From contig NZ_LMEW01000034.1 in assembly GCF_001426525.1 (NCBI RefSeq), positions 264,190 through 328,189 on the forward strand: a DNA stretch of 64,000 nt, given 5' to 3'. This document shows positions 33,838 to 43,165 of this stretch, in pieces. The number at the start of each line of letters is the position of its first letter. Within the stretch, counting starts at the first letter, position 1. Made by a program: the position numbers and the translations under genes. The notes under the pieces were generated by a model. That model searched no databases. It saw only the letters and a program-made list of their open reading frames with translations, and was not told where the DNA came from. Source of the stretch: Massilia sp. Root133. Lineage in GTDB: Bacteria > Pseudomonadota > Gammaproteobacteria > Burkholderiales > Burkholderiaceae_D.

Positions 33838-34104
33838 TCAGACCGGGTCCTTGACGACCCGGTCGACGTAGCACCAGCCCCACGTCTCCCCGTGCTCCTT
33901 CGAGCGGATCACGGGGTGTCCGGTCGCATGGAAGTGCTTCGTGGCGTGCTTGTTCTTCGACTGGTCGCAGCAGCCGACGTGGCCGCACGTCAGGCACACG
34001 CGCAGGTGCACCCACGTGTCGCCCGTTCGAAGGCACTCCTCGCAGCCGTCGGTATTGCCCTCGCGGGTCACGATGTGATGAAAGTGCGTGCAGTCGTTGC
34101 TCAT
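33838..34104 (-). CDS. UBP-type zinc-finger protein
   Basis: The 88-residue product is one ZnF-UBP domain: Cys5, His7/9/10, Cys21 and Cys24, Cys37 and Cys40, then His53, His57, His59 and His63 with the WVHLRVCLTCGHVGCCDQSKNKHATKHFHATGHPV core (about 31-65). In eukaryotes this fold binds the free C-terminal GlyGly of ubiquitin; bacterial copies have no known ligand. It lies 15 bp behind the recD stop codon with GGGAGG before the ATG, so it is likely the last gene of the recCBD transcript. Confidence 0.92.
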   Translation of the reverse strand: MSNDCTHFHHIVTREGNTDGCEECLRTGDTWVHLRVCLTCGHVGCCDQSKNKHATKHFHATGHPVIRSKEHGETWGWCYVDRVVKDPV

Positions 34105-34119
34105 GCCAACCTCCCGGTG

Positions 34120-36069
34120 TTATTTCTCGACCATCCCCCGCAACCCGCTGGCCCGGTGCGTACGGCGCAGGATCGCCTCGCCCAGCACGGCCGGCGCCGG
34201 CGTCGTCAGGGTGAACTGGCGGCTCGCGCGCGTGATGCCCGTATAGACTAGCTCGCGCGCGAGCACGGCGCCCCCCTCTTTCGGCAGGGCCAGCACCGTG
34301 TGCGCGAATTCCGAGCCCTGCGATTTGTGGACCGTCATCGCGTACGCCGTCTCCACGTGGCGCAGGCGCGTGGCCAGCACGCTGCGCACGTTGTCGCCTT
34401 CCAGGAACCACACGCGCAGCGAACCGGGACGCGCCGGGTCCGGCAACGCGAGGCCGATGTCGCCGTTGAACGTGCCCGTCGGGTAGTCGTTGCGGGTGAC
34501 CATGACGGGGCGGCCCACGTACCAGTCGCCGCGCACGATCAGGCCCGCGTGCGCGAGGCGCAGTTCGATGGCCTCGTTCAGGCCTTCGACGCCCCACTCG
34601 CCTTCGCGCACGGCGCACAGCACGCGGAACGCTTCGAAGCGCTGCAGCACGGCGCGCACCCAGTCTTCGTGGCTGCCATGGCCTCCGCTGCCGGCGCGCA
34701 GCAGTTCGAGATATGGACGATAACCCTCGTTCGCCAGCTGGATCACATGGTGCTGGTGCGCGTGCTCGATCCAGCGCAGCACGCCGGCCGCGTCGGGTGC
34801 GCGCAGCGCGGCGGCGGCGCCGTCGACGTCGCCCGCGTTGACGGCCAGCGCCAGCTTGCCGATCGGGCCGCCGAAGCGGCGGCTGTGGCGCAGCATCACC
34901 GTCTGCTGGGCGAGCGGGCCGCCCTGCCCTTCATATTCGGCGGGGATCGTCTCGCCGCTCGCGGCCCGCACGTACGCGCGCGTGTCGGCGTCGTAGCGCC
35001 CGGCCTGCGCATCGTGGCACAGGTCGCCCAGCACGGCGCCCGCTTCCACCGACGCCAACTGGTCCTTGTCGCCCAGCAGGACCAGCGTGGCGCCCGCGGG
35101 CAGCGCGTCCAGCAGCGACGCCATCATTTCCAGGTGCACCATCGACGCCTCGTCGACGATCAGCACGTCGACGTCGAGCGGATTGCCGCGATGATGCGCG
35201 AAGCTGCGCGTGTCCGGACGCGCGCCCAGGAGGCTGTGCAAGGTGCGCGCGGCGCCCATGCGCGTCGTCAGTTCGCGCAGCGGCAAGGCGCCGCCGACGC
35301 GGTCGGCCAGGTCGGTCAGCGCCTTGTCGATCGACTGCTTCAGGCGCGCCGCCGCCTTGCCCGTCGGGGCGGCCAGTGCGATGCGCTGGCGCGCGGCGTC
35401 CGGCGCCGTCGCAAACAACAGCGCCAGCAGGCGCGCCACCGTGTACGTTTTACCGGTGCCCGGACCGCCCGTGATGATGGCGAACGCGCCCCGCAGGGCG
35501 ACGGCGCAGGCGATGCGCTGCCAGTCGGGCGCCTCGCCCGCGCGCTGGGCGCCGAACAGTGCTTCCAGCCACGTATGCGCCTGGTCGATGTCGACGTCGC
35601 GGCGCTCCTGCGCGCGCGCGCGCACGCACGTGGCGACGAGGGTCTCGTCGCGCCAGTAGCGGCGCAGGTACAGGCGCGTGTCGTCCAGCACGAGCGGCTG
35701 GTCGTAATCGAGGTCGCCCACGCGCCACACCTGGTCGCACGTGGCCAGTTGCGACATCCACCCCTTCACGCCGCGCGGCAGCGGTTTCGCCGCCTTCGCG
35801 AGCGCCTTCCAGTCCTCGTCGGCCCAGCCGAGCAGCGCGGCCGGATCGCCCGCCAGGTCGTCCAGCAGCAGGCAGCTGTGGCCTCGCCCTTCCAGTTCGG
35901 ACAGCACGAGGGCCGCGAGCAGCAGCGGCGTCGACTTGGCGCACGCGGCCTCGCCCAGGCTCGCGACGAAGCGGGCGAACACGCCGGACAGGCGGCGCAA
36001 CCCGCCCGCCTCGGTCAGGCGTTCGACCTCGGCCCAGAAGGCGCCGGTATCGATGACGTCAGGCTTCAT
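34120..36069 (-). CDS. recD: Exodeoxyribonuclease V subunit alpha RecD
   Basis: The 649-residue protein has an N-terminal recD-specific domain (1-170) and an SF1B helicase core: Walker A GGPGTGKTYT (about 205), Walker B LIVDEASMVH (about 305), GDKDQLASVEAGAVLGDLC motif III (about 330), and the late motif VI region YAMTVHKSQGSEF and ELVYTGITRASRQ (about 590-620). RecD is the fast 5'-3' motor of RecBCD. Its start overlaps the last 11 bp of recB. Length is close to E. coli RecD (608). Confidence 0.95.
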   Translation of the reverse strand: MKPDVIDTGAFWAEVERLTEAGGLRRLSGVFARFVASLGEAACAKSTPLLLAALVLSELEGRGHSCLLLDDLAGDPAALLGWADEDWKALAKAAKPLPRGVKGWMSQLATCDQVWRVGDLDYDQPLVLDDTRLYLRRYWRDETLVATCVRARAQERRDVDIDQAHTWLEALFGAQRAGEAPDWQRIACAVALRGAFAIITGGPGTGKTYTVARLLALLFATAPDAARQRIALAAPTGKAAARLKQSIDKALTDLADRVGGALPLRELTTRMGAARTLHSLLGARPDTRSFAHHRGNPLDVDVLIVDEASMVHLEMMASLLDALPAGATLVLLGDKDQLASVEAGAVLGDLCHDAQAGRYDADTRAYVRAASGETIPAEYEGQGGPLAQQTVMLRHSRRFGGPIGKLALAVNAGDVDGAAAALRAPDAAGVLRWIEHAHQHHVIQLANEGYRPYLELLRAGSGGHGSHEDWVRAVLQRFEAFRVLCAVREGEWGVEGLNEAIELRLAHAGLIVRGDWYVGRPVMVTRNDYPTGTFNGDIGLALPDPARPGSLRVWFLEGDNVRSVLATRLRHVETAYAMTVHKSQGSEFAHTVLALPKEGGAVLARELVYTGITRASRQFTLTTPAPAVLGEAILRRTHRASGLRGMVEK

Positions 36070-39000
36070 GCGCGTCCTTTCCCAGCAGGCGATCGAGGCC
36101 GTCCAGCAGTTCCACGTCCGGCTCGATCAGGTAGCAGCCGTGCGTGGCCGGGTTGCCGATCCCGCGCAGGAACAGGAACACGGCGCCGCCCAGGTGCTCG
36201 CGCGGCGAATAGTCTGCCCCGAGGCGCGCGCGCAGCAGCCGGTGCACGGCCAGCATGTAGATGGCGCCCTGGATGTCGTAGCGGTGCCCGGCCATGCCGG
36301 CCGCCATCGCGGCCTGCGTGTACGCGGTGTCGCCCGGTCCCAGCGCATTCGATTTGTAGTCCAGCACCCAGTAGCGGCCGTGGCATTCGAACACGAGGTC
36401 CGTGAAGCCCTTCAGCATGCCGTGCAGCTGACGCTCCGGCAGGATCGGGCGCGGCGTGTTCCCCAGCATGCGCTGGCGGCACAGGCGGTCGAGCGCGGCC
36501 ACGTCCAGCTGGCGGCTGGGGAACCAGAATTCCATCTCGGCCAGCGGCGCATCGATGTCCGCCAGCGCGCAGCCGACGGGCGGCAGCGGCGTGACGGCGA
36601 CCATGCGCAGCCAGGCCAGCGCGTCGTCGAGGCGGTTGCCCCAGCCGGCGCGCTGGATGCGCTGCGCGAGGCGGACGCGGAACGCTTCATCGTCGACCTG
36701 GCCGAAGCCTTCCCTGGCCATCCACTCGAGTTGCTCGTGCAGGAAGTTGCCGGGACCGGCGCCGCGCGGGAAGCGGTGCCACGGCGCGTCCTCGCTGTGC
36801 GTGACCGGCACGACGCCCGGGTCTTCTTCCTCCAGCAGATTCTCTTCCTGCGGCCGCGTCGGCGGCGCGACGGCCACCGTGTTTTTCGTCAGCGACGTGA
36901 ACGAGCCCACCGCCCAGTTGCGCTCGAAGCGCGCATCGAACTGCGGCGGCTCGACGAGCTCCGGCCGCACGTCCTGCCTTGCCAGCCGCGTGCAGCCGTC
37001 CGGGCTCGCCAGCGCATGCAGCTCGATGCCGTCGACGTCGCCGCGCAGGTGTTCCCAGCGCTCGCGCACGGCGGCCGCGGGCACGGGTGCGCCGCCCGTC
37101 AGCAGATAGCCCAGCGCCGATTCGTGCAGCTGGTTCTCGCCCTTCTTGCGCGCGGCGACGGCGGCGACACCGAGCCACAGGAAATGGCGCGCCCGCGTCA
37201 ACGCGACGTACAGCAGGCGCAGGTCTTCTTCCAGGCGCGCGCGGTCGACGGCTTCCAGCGCCGCGTCGGACAGCCCGAGGTCGATGCGGCGCGCGCCATC
37301 GTCTTCCACGTATTCGAAGAACGCACGGTTGCGGCGGTCGGTCTTGCGCGCGGTGACGGCGAACGGCAGGTACACGAGCGGATATTCCAGGCCCTTCGAT
37401 TTGTGCACCGTGACGACTTTCACCAGTTCCGCGTCCGACTCCAGTCGCAGCACCCGTTCGTCGCCGCCCTCGCCCACACCTTCGACCTGTTCCGCGAACC
37501 AGCGGATCAGCGCCTGTTCGCCATCCAGTTCGCGGCTCGCTTCCTGCAACAGTTCCGCGAGGTGCAGCAAATTCGTCAGACGGCGCTCGCCGCCCGGCGC
37601 CGCCAGCAGCTTGGCGGGCAGGCCCAGTTCGTGGATGAAGCGGCGCAGCATCGCCAGCACGCCCTGCCGCTGCCACGCCTGGTGCAGCGATTTCAGTTGT
37701 TCGACGCGGACTTCCCACGCCAGTTCGTCGCTGGCGAGCTGCGCCAGTTCCGCCAGCGGCAGCGCGCACGTCGCGGTCGCGAACGCGGCGCGCGCGAGCG
37801 TGACGTCCAGCGGGTTCGCCACCGCCTGCAGCCAGCGCAGCACGTCGCGCGCCTCGTCGGTCTCGACGACGGAATCCTGGTCGGACAGGTACACGCTCGC
37901 GACCTTGCGCTGCACGAGCGCGCGCCGCACGGCCGCCGCCTCGCGCCGGTCGCGCACGAGGATCGCGATATCCGCCGGCATCAGGCGTGTCAACGTCCCG
38001 GCTTCGTCTTCGAAGCCGACGCGCGCATCGTTCAGCAGCCGGACGATGTGCTCGGCGCAGTGCTGGGCGAAGAATTCGCGGTAGTCGTCCGCGCGCAGGT
38101 CGTCGATGTCCGCCAGGCCGACGGCCAGCGCCTGGAACGGTCCGTCGACGCCGACCAGCTGCTGCTTGCGCCCCGCCGCGTCGACCGCGTCGAACGGCAG
38201 CGGATTCTCGTCGCCCTTGCGGAAGCGGAAGGCGCCCGCCGCGTAATTCCCTTCCGCGTGGCGGAACAGCTGGTTGACGGCGGCGACGAGCTGGCGCGTC
38301 GAGCGGTAGTTCGTGCCCAGCTGGTAGTGGCGGCCGTGCGTGGCCCGGCGCGCCGACAGGTAGCTGTGGATGTCGGCGCCGCGGAAGCCGTAGATCGACT
38401 GCTTCGGGTCGCCGATGAGGAACAGGCCGCGCGCCGGATCGTTGTCGGCCACGCGGTACAGCAGGTCGAAAATGCGGTACTGGTCGGGCGACGTGTCCTG
38501 GAATTCGTCGACCATCGCCACCGGATACTGGTCGAGGATGCGGCGGCGCAGCGCCTCGCCGTTCGGCCCCTCCAACGCATCCTTCAGGCGCGCCAGCATG
38601 TCGGCGAAACCGAACTGGCGGTTGCGGCGCTTCAGTTCCGCCATGCGGTGCGCGATGGCGCAGGCGGCGTGGCGCAGCAGCGCGTGCGCTACCAGCGCGA
38701 TCGCATCGAGTCCTTCCTTGAGCGCGGACGTGTGCTCGAAACATTCGGGAATCGGCGCGGCGTGATCCTTGCTGAACGCATCGAGGATGCCGTCGGGCGT
38801 CAGGCGGGTCCACAGGGCGTCGGTGAGTTGCGGATAGTGGGCTTGCGGGTCGTCCGCCCAGCGGCGCAGCGCATCGAACGCTTTCGCCAGCGAATCCGGA
38901 CGCATCTTGTTGCCGTTGAACGCTTTCGGATTCACGCTGCGCTGCGCCGCGATCCACGATTCCATCGCGTCGGCGCGCGCCTGCCAGCCGTCCTTCAGCC

Positions 39001-39709
39001 GCTTCAACGCATCGCGCTGCTCGCGTTCCGCCTCGGCGATGACGGCGCCCAGCGGCCGCTCGCCCAGGTTGCCGATGCGGTCGTCGATGCGGCCCGCGCG
39101 CTGCACCAGCTCGCGCACGGAGCGCTTCAGCGCGTCGACGTCGCTCCAGCAGGACAGGAGACTCGTGAGCGCCGCGCCGGACAGCGGGTACACGTGCTGG
39201 CGCCAGTAATCGTGCGCGGCATCCTCGAACAGCGCGCGCTCGTCGCTGACGAGTTCTTCGTCGAACAGGCTGCCGCTGTCGAACGCGTGCTCGCGCAGCA
39301 TGCGCTGGCACCACGCATCGATGGTGAAGATCGCCGCCTCGTCCATCGTCTCGGCCGCGAGGACCAGCCGGTGCGCGGCGACGAGCCGCGACGCCTCGTC
39401 GTCATACGCGTCGGCCAGCGCTTCGAGATAGGGATCGTCCGGCTCGATCTCGCCGCGGAAGCATGCCGCCGCCTGCACGAGACGCTCGCGCACGCGGTTC
39501 GACAGCTCGCGCGTGGCCGCGCGGGTGAAGGTCATGACGAGGATCTCGGGCGGCATCAGCGGACGGGTAAAACCGTCGTCGCCGCCGTGGCCCAGCACGA
39601 GGCGCAGGTACAGCGCGGCGATGGTCCACGTCTTACCCGTGCCCGCGCTGGCCTCGATGAGGCGCGAGCCGTGCAGCGGGAAGCTCAGGGCGTCGAGCAG
39701 CTGGCTCAT
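36059..39709 (-). CDS. recB: Exodeoxyribonuclease V subunit beta RecB
   Basis: The 1,216-residue protein begins MSQLLDALSFPLHGSRLIEASAGTGKT (Walker A, about 20-27), has the Walker B DEFQDTSPDQY (about 400) and ADxxILVRDRREA-type motifs, VVTVHKSKGLEYPLVYLPF (motif V/VI, about 760), and a C-terminal RecB nuclease domain with the catalytic Asp-Tyr-Lys motif VLDYKSNALG (about 1,120). It supplies the 3'-5' helicase and the nuclease of RecBCD. The ATG overlaps the recC stop (ATGA). Confidence 0.97.
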   Translation of the reverse strand: MSQLLDALSFPLHGSRLIEASAGTGKTWTIAALYLRLVLGHGGDDGFTRPLMPPEILVMTFTRAATRELSNRVRERLVQAAACFRGEIEPDDPYLEALADAYDDEASRLVAAHRLVLAAETMDEAAIFTIDAWCQRMLREHAFDSGSLFDEELVSDERALFEDAAHDYWRQHVYPLSGAALTSLLSCWSDVDALKRSVRELVQRAGRIDDRIGNLGERPLGAVIAEAEREQRDALKRLKDGWQARADAMESWIAAQRSVNPKAFNGNKMRPDSLAKAFDALRRWADDPQAHYPQLTDALWTRLTPDGILDAFSKDHAAPIPECFEHTSALKEGLDAIALVAHALLRHAACAIAHRMAELKRRNRQFGFADMLARLKDALEGPNGEALRRRILDQYPVAMVDEFQDTSPDQYRIFDLLYRVADNDPARGLFLIGDPKQSIYGFRGADIHSYLSARRATHGRHYQLGTNYRSTRQLVAAVNQLFRHAEGNYAAGAFRFRKGDENPLPFDAVDAAGRKQQLVGVDGPFQALAVGLADIDDLRADDYREFFAQHCAEHIVRLLNDARVGFEDEAGTLTRLMPADIAILVRDRREAAAVRRALVQRKVASVYLSDQDSVVETDEARDVLRWLQAVANPLDVTLARAAFATATCALPLAELAQLASDELAWEVRVEQLKSLHQAWQRQGVLAMLRRFIHELGLPAKLLAAPGGERRLTNLLHLAELLQEASRELDGEQALIRWFAEQVEGVGEGGDERVLRLESDAELVKVVTVHKSKGLEYPLVYLPFAVTARKTDRRNRAFFEYVEDDGARRIDLGLSDAALEAVDRARLEEDLRLLYVALTRARHFLWLGVAAVAARKKGENQLHESALGYLLTGGAPVPAAAVRERWEHLRGDVDGIELHALASPDGCTRLARQDVRPELVEPPQFDARFERNWAVGSFTSLTKNTVAVAPPTRPQEENLLEEEDPGVVPVTHSEDAPWHRFPRGAGPGNFLHEQLEWMAREGFGQVDDEAFRVRLAQRIQRAGWGNRLDDALAWLRMVAVTPLPPVGCALADIDAPLAEMEFWFPSRQLDVAALDRLCRQRMLGNTPRPILPERQLHGMLKGFTDLVFECHGRYWVLDYKSNALGPGDTAYTQAAMAAGMAGHRYDIQGAIYMLAVHRLLRARLGADYSPREHLGGAVFLFLRGIGNPATHGCYLIEPDVELLDGLDRLLGKDAHEA

Positions 39710-42700
39710 TGTTCGCCTCCCTCGAAGCGGGTCACCGTCACGCTGTCCTTCAGCCATGCGACCAGCGGACCGTACAACGCTTCCGCCACGAGCGGCCAGC
39801 CGCCGGCGGCGCGCAACAATGCGAATTCGGGCCACAGGCGCGCGAGGCACGGGTCGGTGACTTCGCCGTCGATTTCGAAGCCGCCGTCATACGTCTCGCG
39901 CGCGTCGCCGCCGGAGAAGTGCGCGAGCGCCGTCTTGCACGCGACGGGCAGCGGCCGGTCGAGGTTCGAACGCCACAGCGCCACCAGCGTCTCCAGTTGC
40001 GCGAGCGCCGCGCCACGTTCCAGCGGCGCCATCGCGAGGCTCGCGTCGCGCGCGACGAGCACGCCGCCCACGCGCTCGCCCATCGCGGCGGCGGCCAGCT
40101 GGCGCAGCCACGGGCCGATCAATTTGTCGCCGCGCGGCTCGCCCTTGCGGTCCAGCACCTTGGACGACATCTGCAGCAGCCACACGGTGTCCTCGTCGTT
40201 GCTGCGCAGGCGGTCGATCCAGTCGTCGATACGCACGCCGCCCGCCTCCACGCTGACGACGAGTTTCGGCGCCGGTGTCGGATAACGCGCGCCCAGCGCG
40301 AGCCAGGCGCGGCGCACGGGCACGAGGTCGTCGACGAGCTGCTGCTGCCATTGCCTGCCCACGAGGCCGATCGGCAGCACGCCTTCGCGCGCGAGCCGCG
40401 CGGCGCGCGTCTCCAGCACCTGGCGCACGTCGTCCGGCGCTTCCGGCGTGCCGCTGTCGTCCAGCAGCGTGTCTTCCAGGAAGTAGCGCTCGAGCGCATC
40501 GAGCGAGAACGGTTCCTCGTCCTCGCCGACGACTTCCAGGTCCGTGAACGTCACGCCGAGGCGGCGGCGGAAGAAGAAGCGTGCGGGCTGGCGCAGGAAG
40601 CTCGCCAGCTCGCCCAGGGTGAGACGGTAGTCGGCATCCAGTTCGAACGGCGGCAGCACGTCGTCACCGACGCCTGCAGCTTCGGCACCGTGCGCCGACC
40701 GCCATTCGCCCGCATACGTGAGCAGGCCGCCGCGCTCGAAATAGCGGCGCGAGAACGGCTGCAGCGCGTGCACGGTCGTGCGCTCGGCGAGGTCGAGGTC
40801 CCAGCCGGCGGCGAGATAATCGCGCAGTTGCGACACGAGCACGGACGCCGGCTGCTCCGTGTTGTCGCGCACGTTGCGGCCCACCCAGCTCACGTACAGC
40901 TTGTCGCGCGCGGCCAGCACCGCTTCGAGCATCAGGTAGCGGTCGTCGTCGCGGCGCGAGCGGTCGCCCGGGCGGCTCAAACCCGGCAGCGCCAGCAGGT
41001 CGAAATCGGACTGGTGGCCGCGGCGCGGGAAATCGCCGTCGTTCATGCCGAGCAGGCAGACGACGCGGAACGGCACGGCGCGCATCGGCATCAGCGTGCA
41101 GAACGTGACGCCGCCGGATACGAACTGGTGCGACAGCGCCGGCTGGTCGAGCTGGCCGAGCCACGCCTCGCGCATCACGGCGAGCGGCACGGGTTCGTCG
41201 AACAGCGCGTTCTCGCAGATCTCCAGCCAGCATTGCAGCGCTTCTTCCAGCTGGTGCAGCATCAGGCGGTCTTCCTCGTTCGTCGCGCGGAAGAACCTCG
41301 CCAGCAGCGCGCGGGCGCAATCGCCCCAGGCCATCGGGGTTTGCACCCTGTCGAGGTCTTCGCGCCATGCGAGCAGCGCTTCGACCAGTTCCGCCAGCGA
41401 GCCCGCGAGCGCGGCATCGAGGCCGCCCACTTCCGGATACGGTTCGATATCGCGGAAGCTGGCGCCGTTGCCGGTCGCATAGCCGAGCAGCATGCGGCGC
41501 ACGCCGAACAGCCAGGAATTCTGTTCGCCGGCCGAGCCGAGGCCGAGTCCCGCGCGGTGGCGCTGGTCCAGGCCCCAGCGCACGCTGGCACCCTCGATCC
41601 AGTGGCCGAGGATCGGCAGATCGGCTTCTTCCAGGCCGAAGCGGGCGGCCAGCGCGGGCACGTCGAGCAGGTCGCGCACCTCGCTCTGGCGGCAGCGCTG
41701 CTGCGGCAGGCGCAGCAGCCATTCGAGTGCGACCAATAAAGGATTGACGCTGCGGTCCTTGACGTCGCCGATCTCGAACGGGATGTAGCGCGGGTCGCTG
41801 CGCTTGTGCTGGTCGAACACGGCGTGGACGGCGGCCGAGAAGGTCTCGATGTCCGGCACCATCACGACGACGTCGCGCGGACGCAAGGGATCGTCCCGCT
41901 CTTGCGCGAACCACGACAGCAGCTGGTCGTGCAGTACCTCGACTTCCCGCTGCGCGCTATGGGCGATGTGGAACTCGATCGACCGGTCGTCGAGCGGAGG
42001 CGGCGTGTGCGGATGCTCCGACAGCGGCAGCAAATCGCGTACGGCGGCCTGCACCTGGCCCAGCAAGGTCTCGCCTTCCTCGTCGGAGAACAGGTCGATG
42101 CGCAGGTTGCCGAATTGCGCGCCCTCGCCGTTGTCGAATTCGTCGAGCATGCGCACGAAGTCGCGGCCCTGCCGTCCCCAGCTCGCGAGCAGCGGGTGGC
42201 TGTGCGCGTGCAGCTGCTCGACGGGGATGTCGGACAGGTCGCTGCCGTTGCGGTGCTGTTGCCGTTTATAGGCCGCGCGCAGCAGTTCACGGCCTTCGAT
42301 GATGTCGCCCCAGTAGAACCGGCACGGATTCGGCACGGCCAGCAGCACCTGCGTGTGGCGCGACAGGCCCGCCATCGCCTGGATCGTCTGGTACGGCAGG
42401 GTCGACATGCCGAACAGGATCACGCGGCGCGGCAGGCGCAGCACGGGTTCGCGGTCTTCCATCACCGCCGCCATGAATTGCTGGTGGATCGTCGCGCGGC
42501 CGGACCAGCGGCGCTCCGGCGGCAGGCTCGCGTGGATCTCGCGCCAGAGTTGCGCCTGCCAGCACTGGTCCGGCGCCAGCGGGATCGGCTCGCCTCCGGG
42601 GCGGCGCAGCTGGTCACGGTCTTCCGCCCAGTCGGTGAGCCAGTCGGCGCGGTAGACCTGGTACTGGTCGTACAAATCCGCGAGACGTTCGGCCAGCTGC

Positions 42701-43095
42701 AGGCGGCGCTCGGCGTCGCCGTCGGAGAGAAAATGGCGCAGCGGTTCGAATTTATCCTTTTCCAGCAGCTCGGGCAGCAGGCGCATGAGGCGCCACGTGA
42801 GCGCGTCCTTGTCGAACGGCGAGCGGCGCGGCACCCGCTCCGGACCCAGCATGCCGCGGTACGCCTCCCACTGGAAGCGCGCCGGCAGCGCCACGCGCGT
42901 GGCCGCGCACACGCCCAGCTCTTCCGCCAGCGCGATCTTGAGCCACTCGGCGACGCCGTTGGACTGGACGAGCATGATCTCTTCTTCCAGCGGACCGAGC
43001 GGATTGTCGCGCAGCCAGTCGAAGACGGCGGCGCGCAACAGCTCCATCTGGTTGCCGTGCAGGATGAGGAGGCCGGGGCGGATCGGGGATGGCAT
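39706..43095 (-). CDS. recC: Exodeoxyribonuclease V subunit gamma RecC
   Basis: The 1,129-residue product matches RecC: start GLLILHGNQMELLRAAVFDWL, SFDKDALTWRLMRLLPEL, a QVLLAVPNPCRFYWGDI segment (about 230) and an inactive nuclease-like C-terminal domain. It holds the complex together and recognises Chi. It is the first gene of the recC-recB-recD-UBP zinc-finger block, the common order in betaproteobacteria, where ptrA is absent as it is here. It begins 70 bp behind the hybrid kinase gene. Confidence 0.95.
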   Translation of the reverse strand: MPSPIRPGLLILHGNQMELLRAAVFDWLRDNPLGPLEEEIMLVQSNGVAEWLKIALAEELGVCAATRVALPARFQWEAYRGMLGPERVPRRSPFDKDALTWRLMRLLPELLEKDKFEPLRHFLSDGDAERRLQLAERLADLYDQYQVYRADWLTDWAEDRDQLRRPGGEPIPLAPDQCWQAQLWREIHASLPPERRWSGRATIHQQFMAAVMEDREPVLRLPRRVILFGMSTLPYQTIQAMAGLSRHTQVLLAVPNPCRFYWGDIIEGRELLRAAYKRQQHRNGSDLSDIPVEQLHAHSHPLLASWGRQGRDFVRMLDEFDNGEGAQFGNLRIDLFSDEEGETLLGQVQAAVRDLLPLSEHPHTPPPLDDRSIEFHIAHSAQREVEVLHDQLLSWFAQERDDPLRPRDVVVMVPDIETFSAAVHAVFDQHKRSDPRYIPFEIGDVKDRSVNPLLVALEWLLRLPQQRCRQSEVRDLLDVPALAARFGLEEADLPILGHWIEGASVRWGLDQRHRAGLGLGSAGEQNSWLFGVRRMLLGYATGNGASFRDIEPYPEVGGLDAALAGSLAELVEALLAWREDLDRVQTPMAWGDCARALLARFFRATNEEDRLMLHQLEEALQCWLEICENALFDEPVPLAVMREAWLGQLDQPALSHQFVSGGVTFCTLMPMRAVPFRVVCLLGMNDGDFPRRGHQSDFDLLALPGLSRPGDRSRRDDDRYLMLEAVLAARDKLYVSWVGRNVRDNTEQPASVLVSQLRDYLAAGWDLDLAERTTVHALQPFSRRYFERGGLLTYAGEWRSAHGAEAAGVGDDVLPPFELDADYRLTLGELASFLRQPARFFFRRRLGVTFTDLEVVGEDEEPFSLDALERYFLEDTLLDDSGTPEAPDDVRQVLETRAARLAREGVLPIGLVGRQWQQQLVDDLVPVRRAWLALGARYPTPAPKLVVSVEAGGVRIDDWIDRLRSNDEDTVWLLQMSSKVLDRKGEPRGDKLIGPWLRQLAAAAMGERVGGVLVARDASLAMAPLERGAALAQLETLVALWRSNLDRPLPVACKTALAHFSGGDARETYDGGFEIDGEVTDPCLARLWPEFALLRAAGGWPLVAEALYGPLVAWLKDSVTVTRFEGGEQ

Positions 43096-43165
43096 GACGG
43101 GACGTGGAGAAGCGACTCGCGCAGCATACTACTTCCGGGGCTCCAGCGGTAGAGCTGACCGGCGC

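Noticed and set aside
35741-40285. Plus-strand open frame (1,514 codons) over recB/recD
   Set aside because: Antisense shadow of RecB and RecD, which both carry all helicase motifs.
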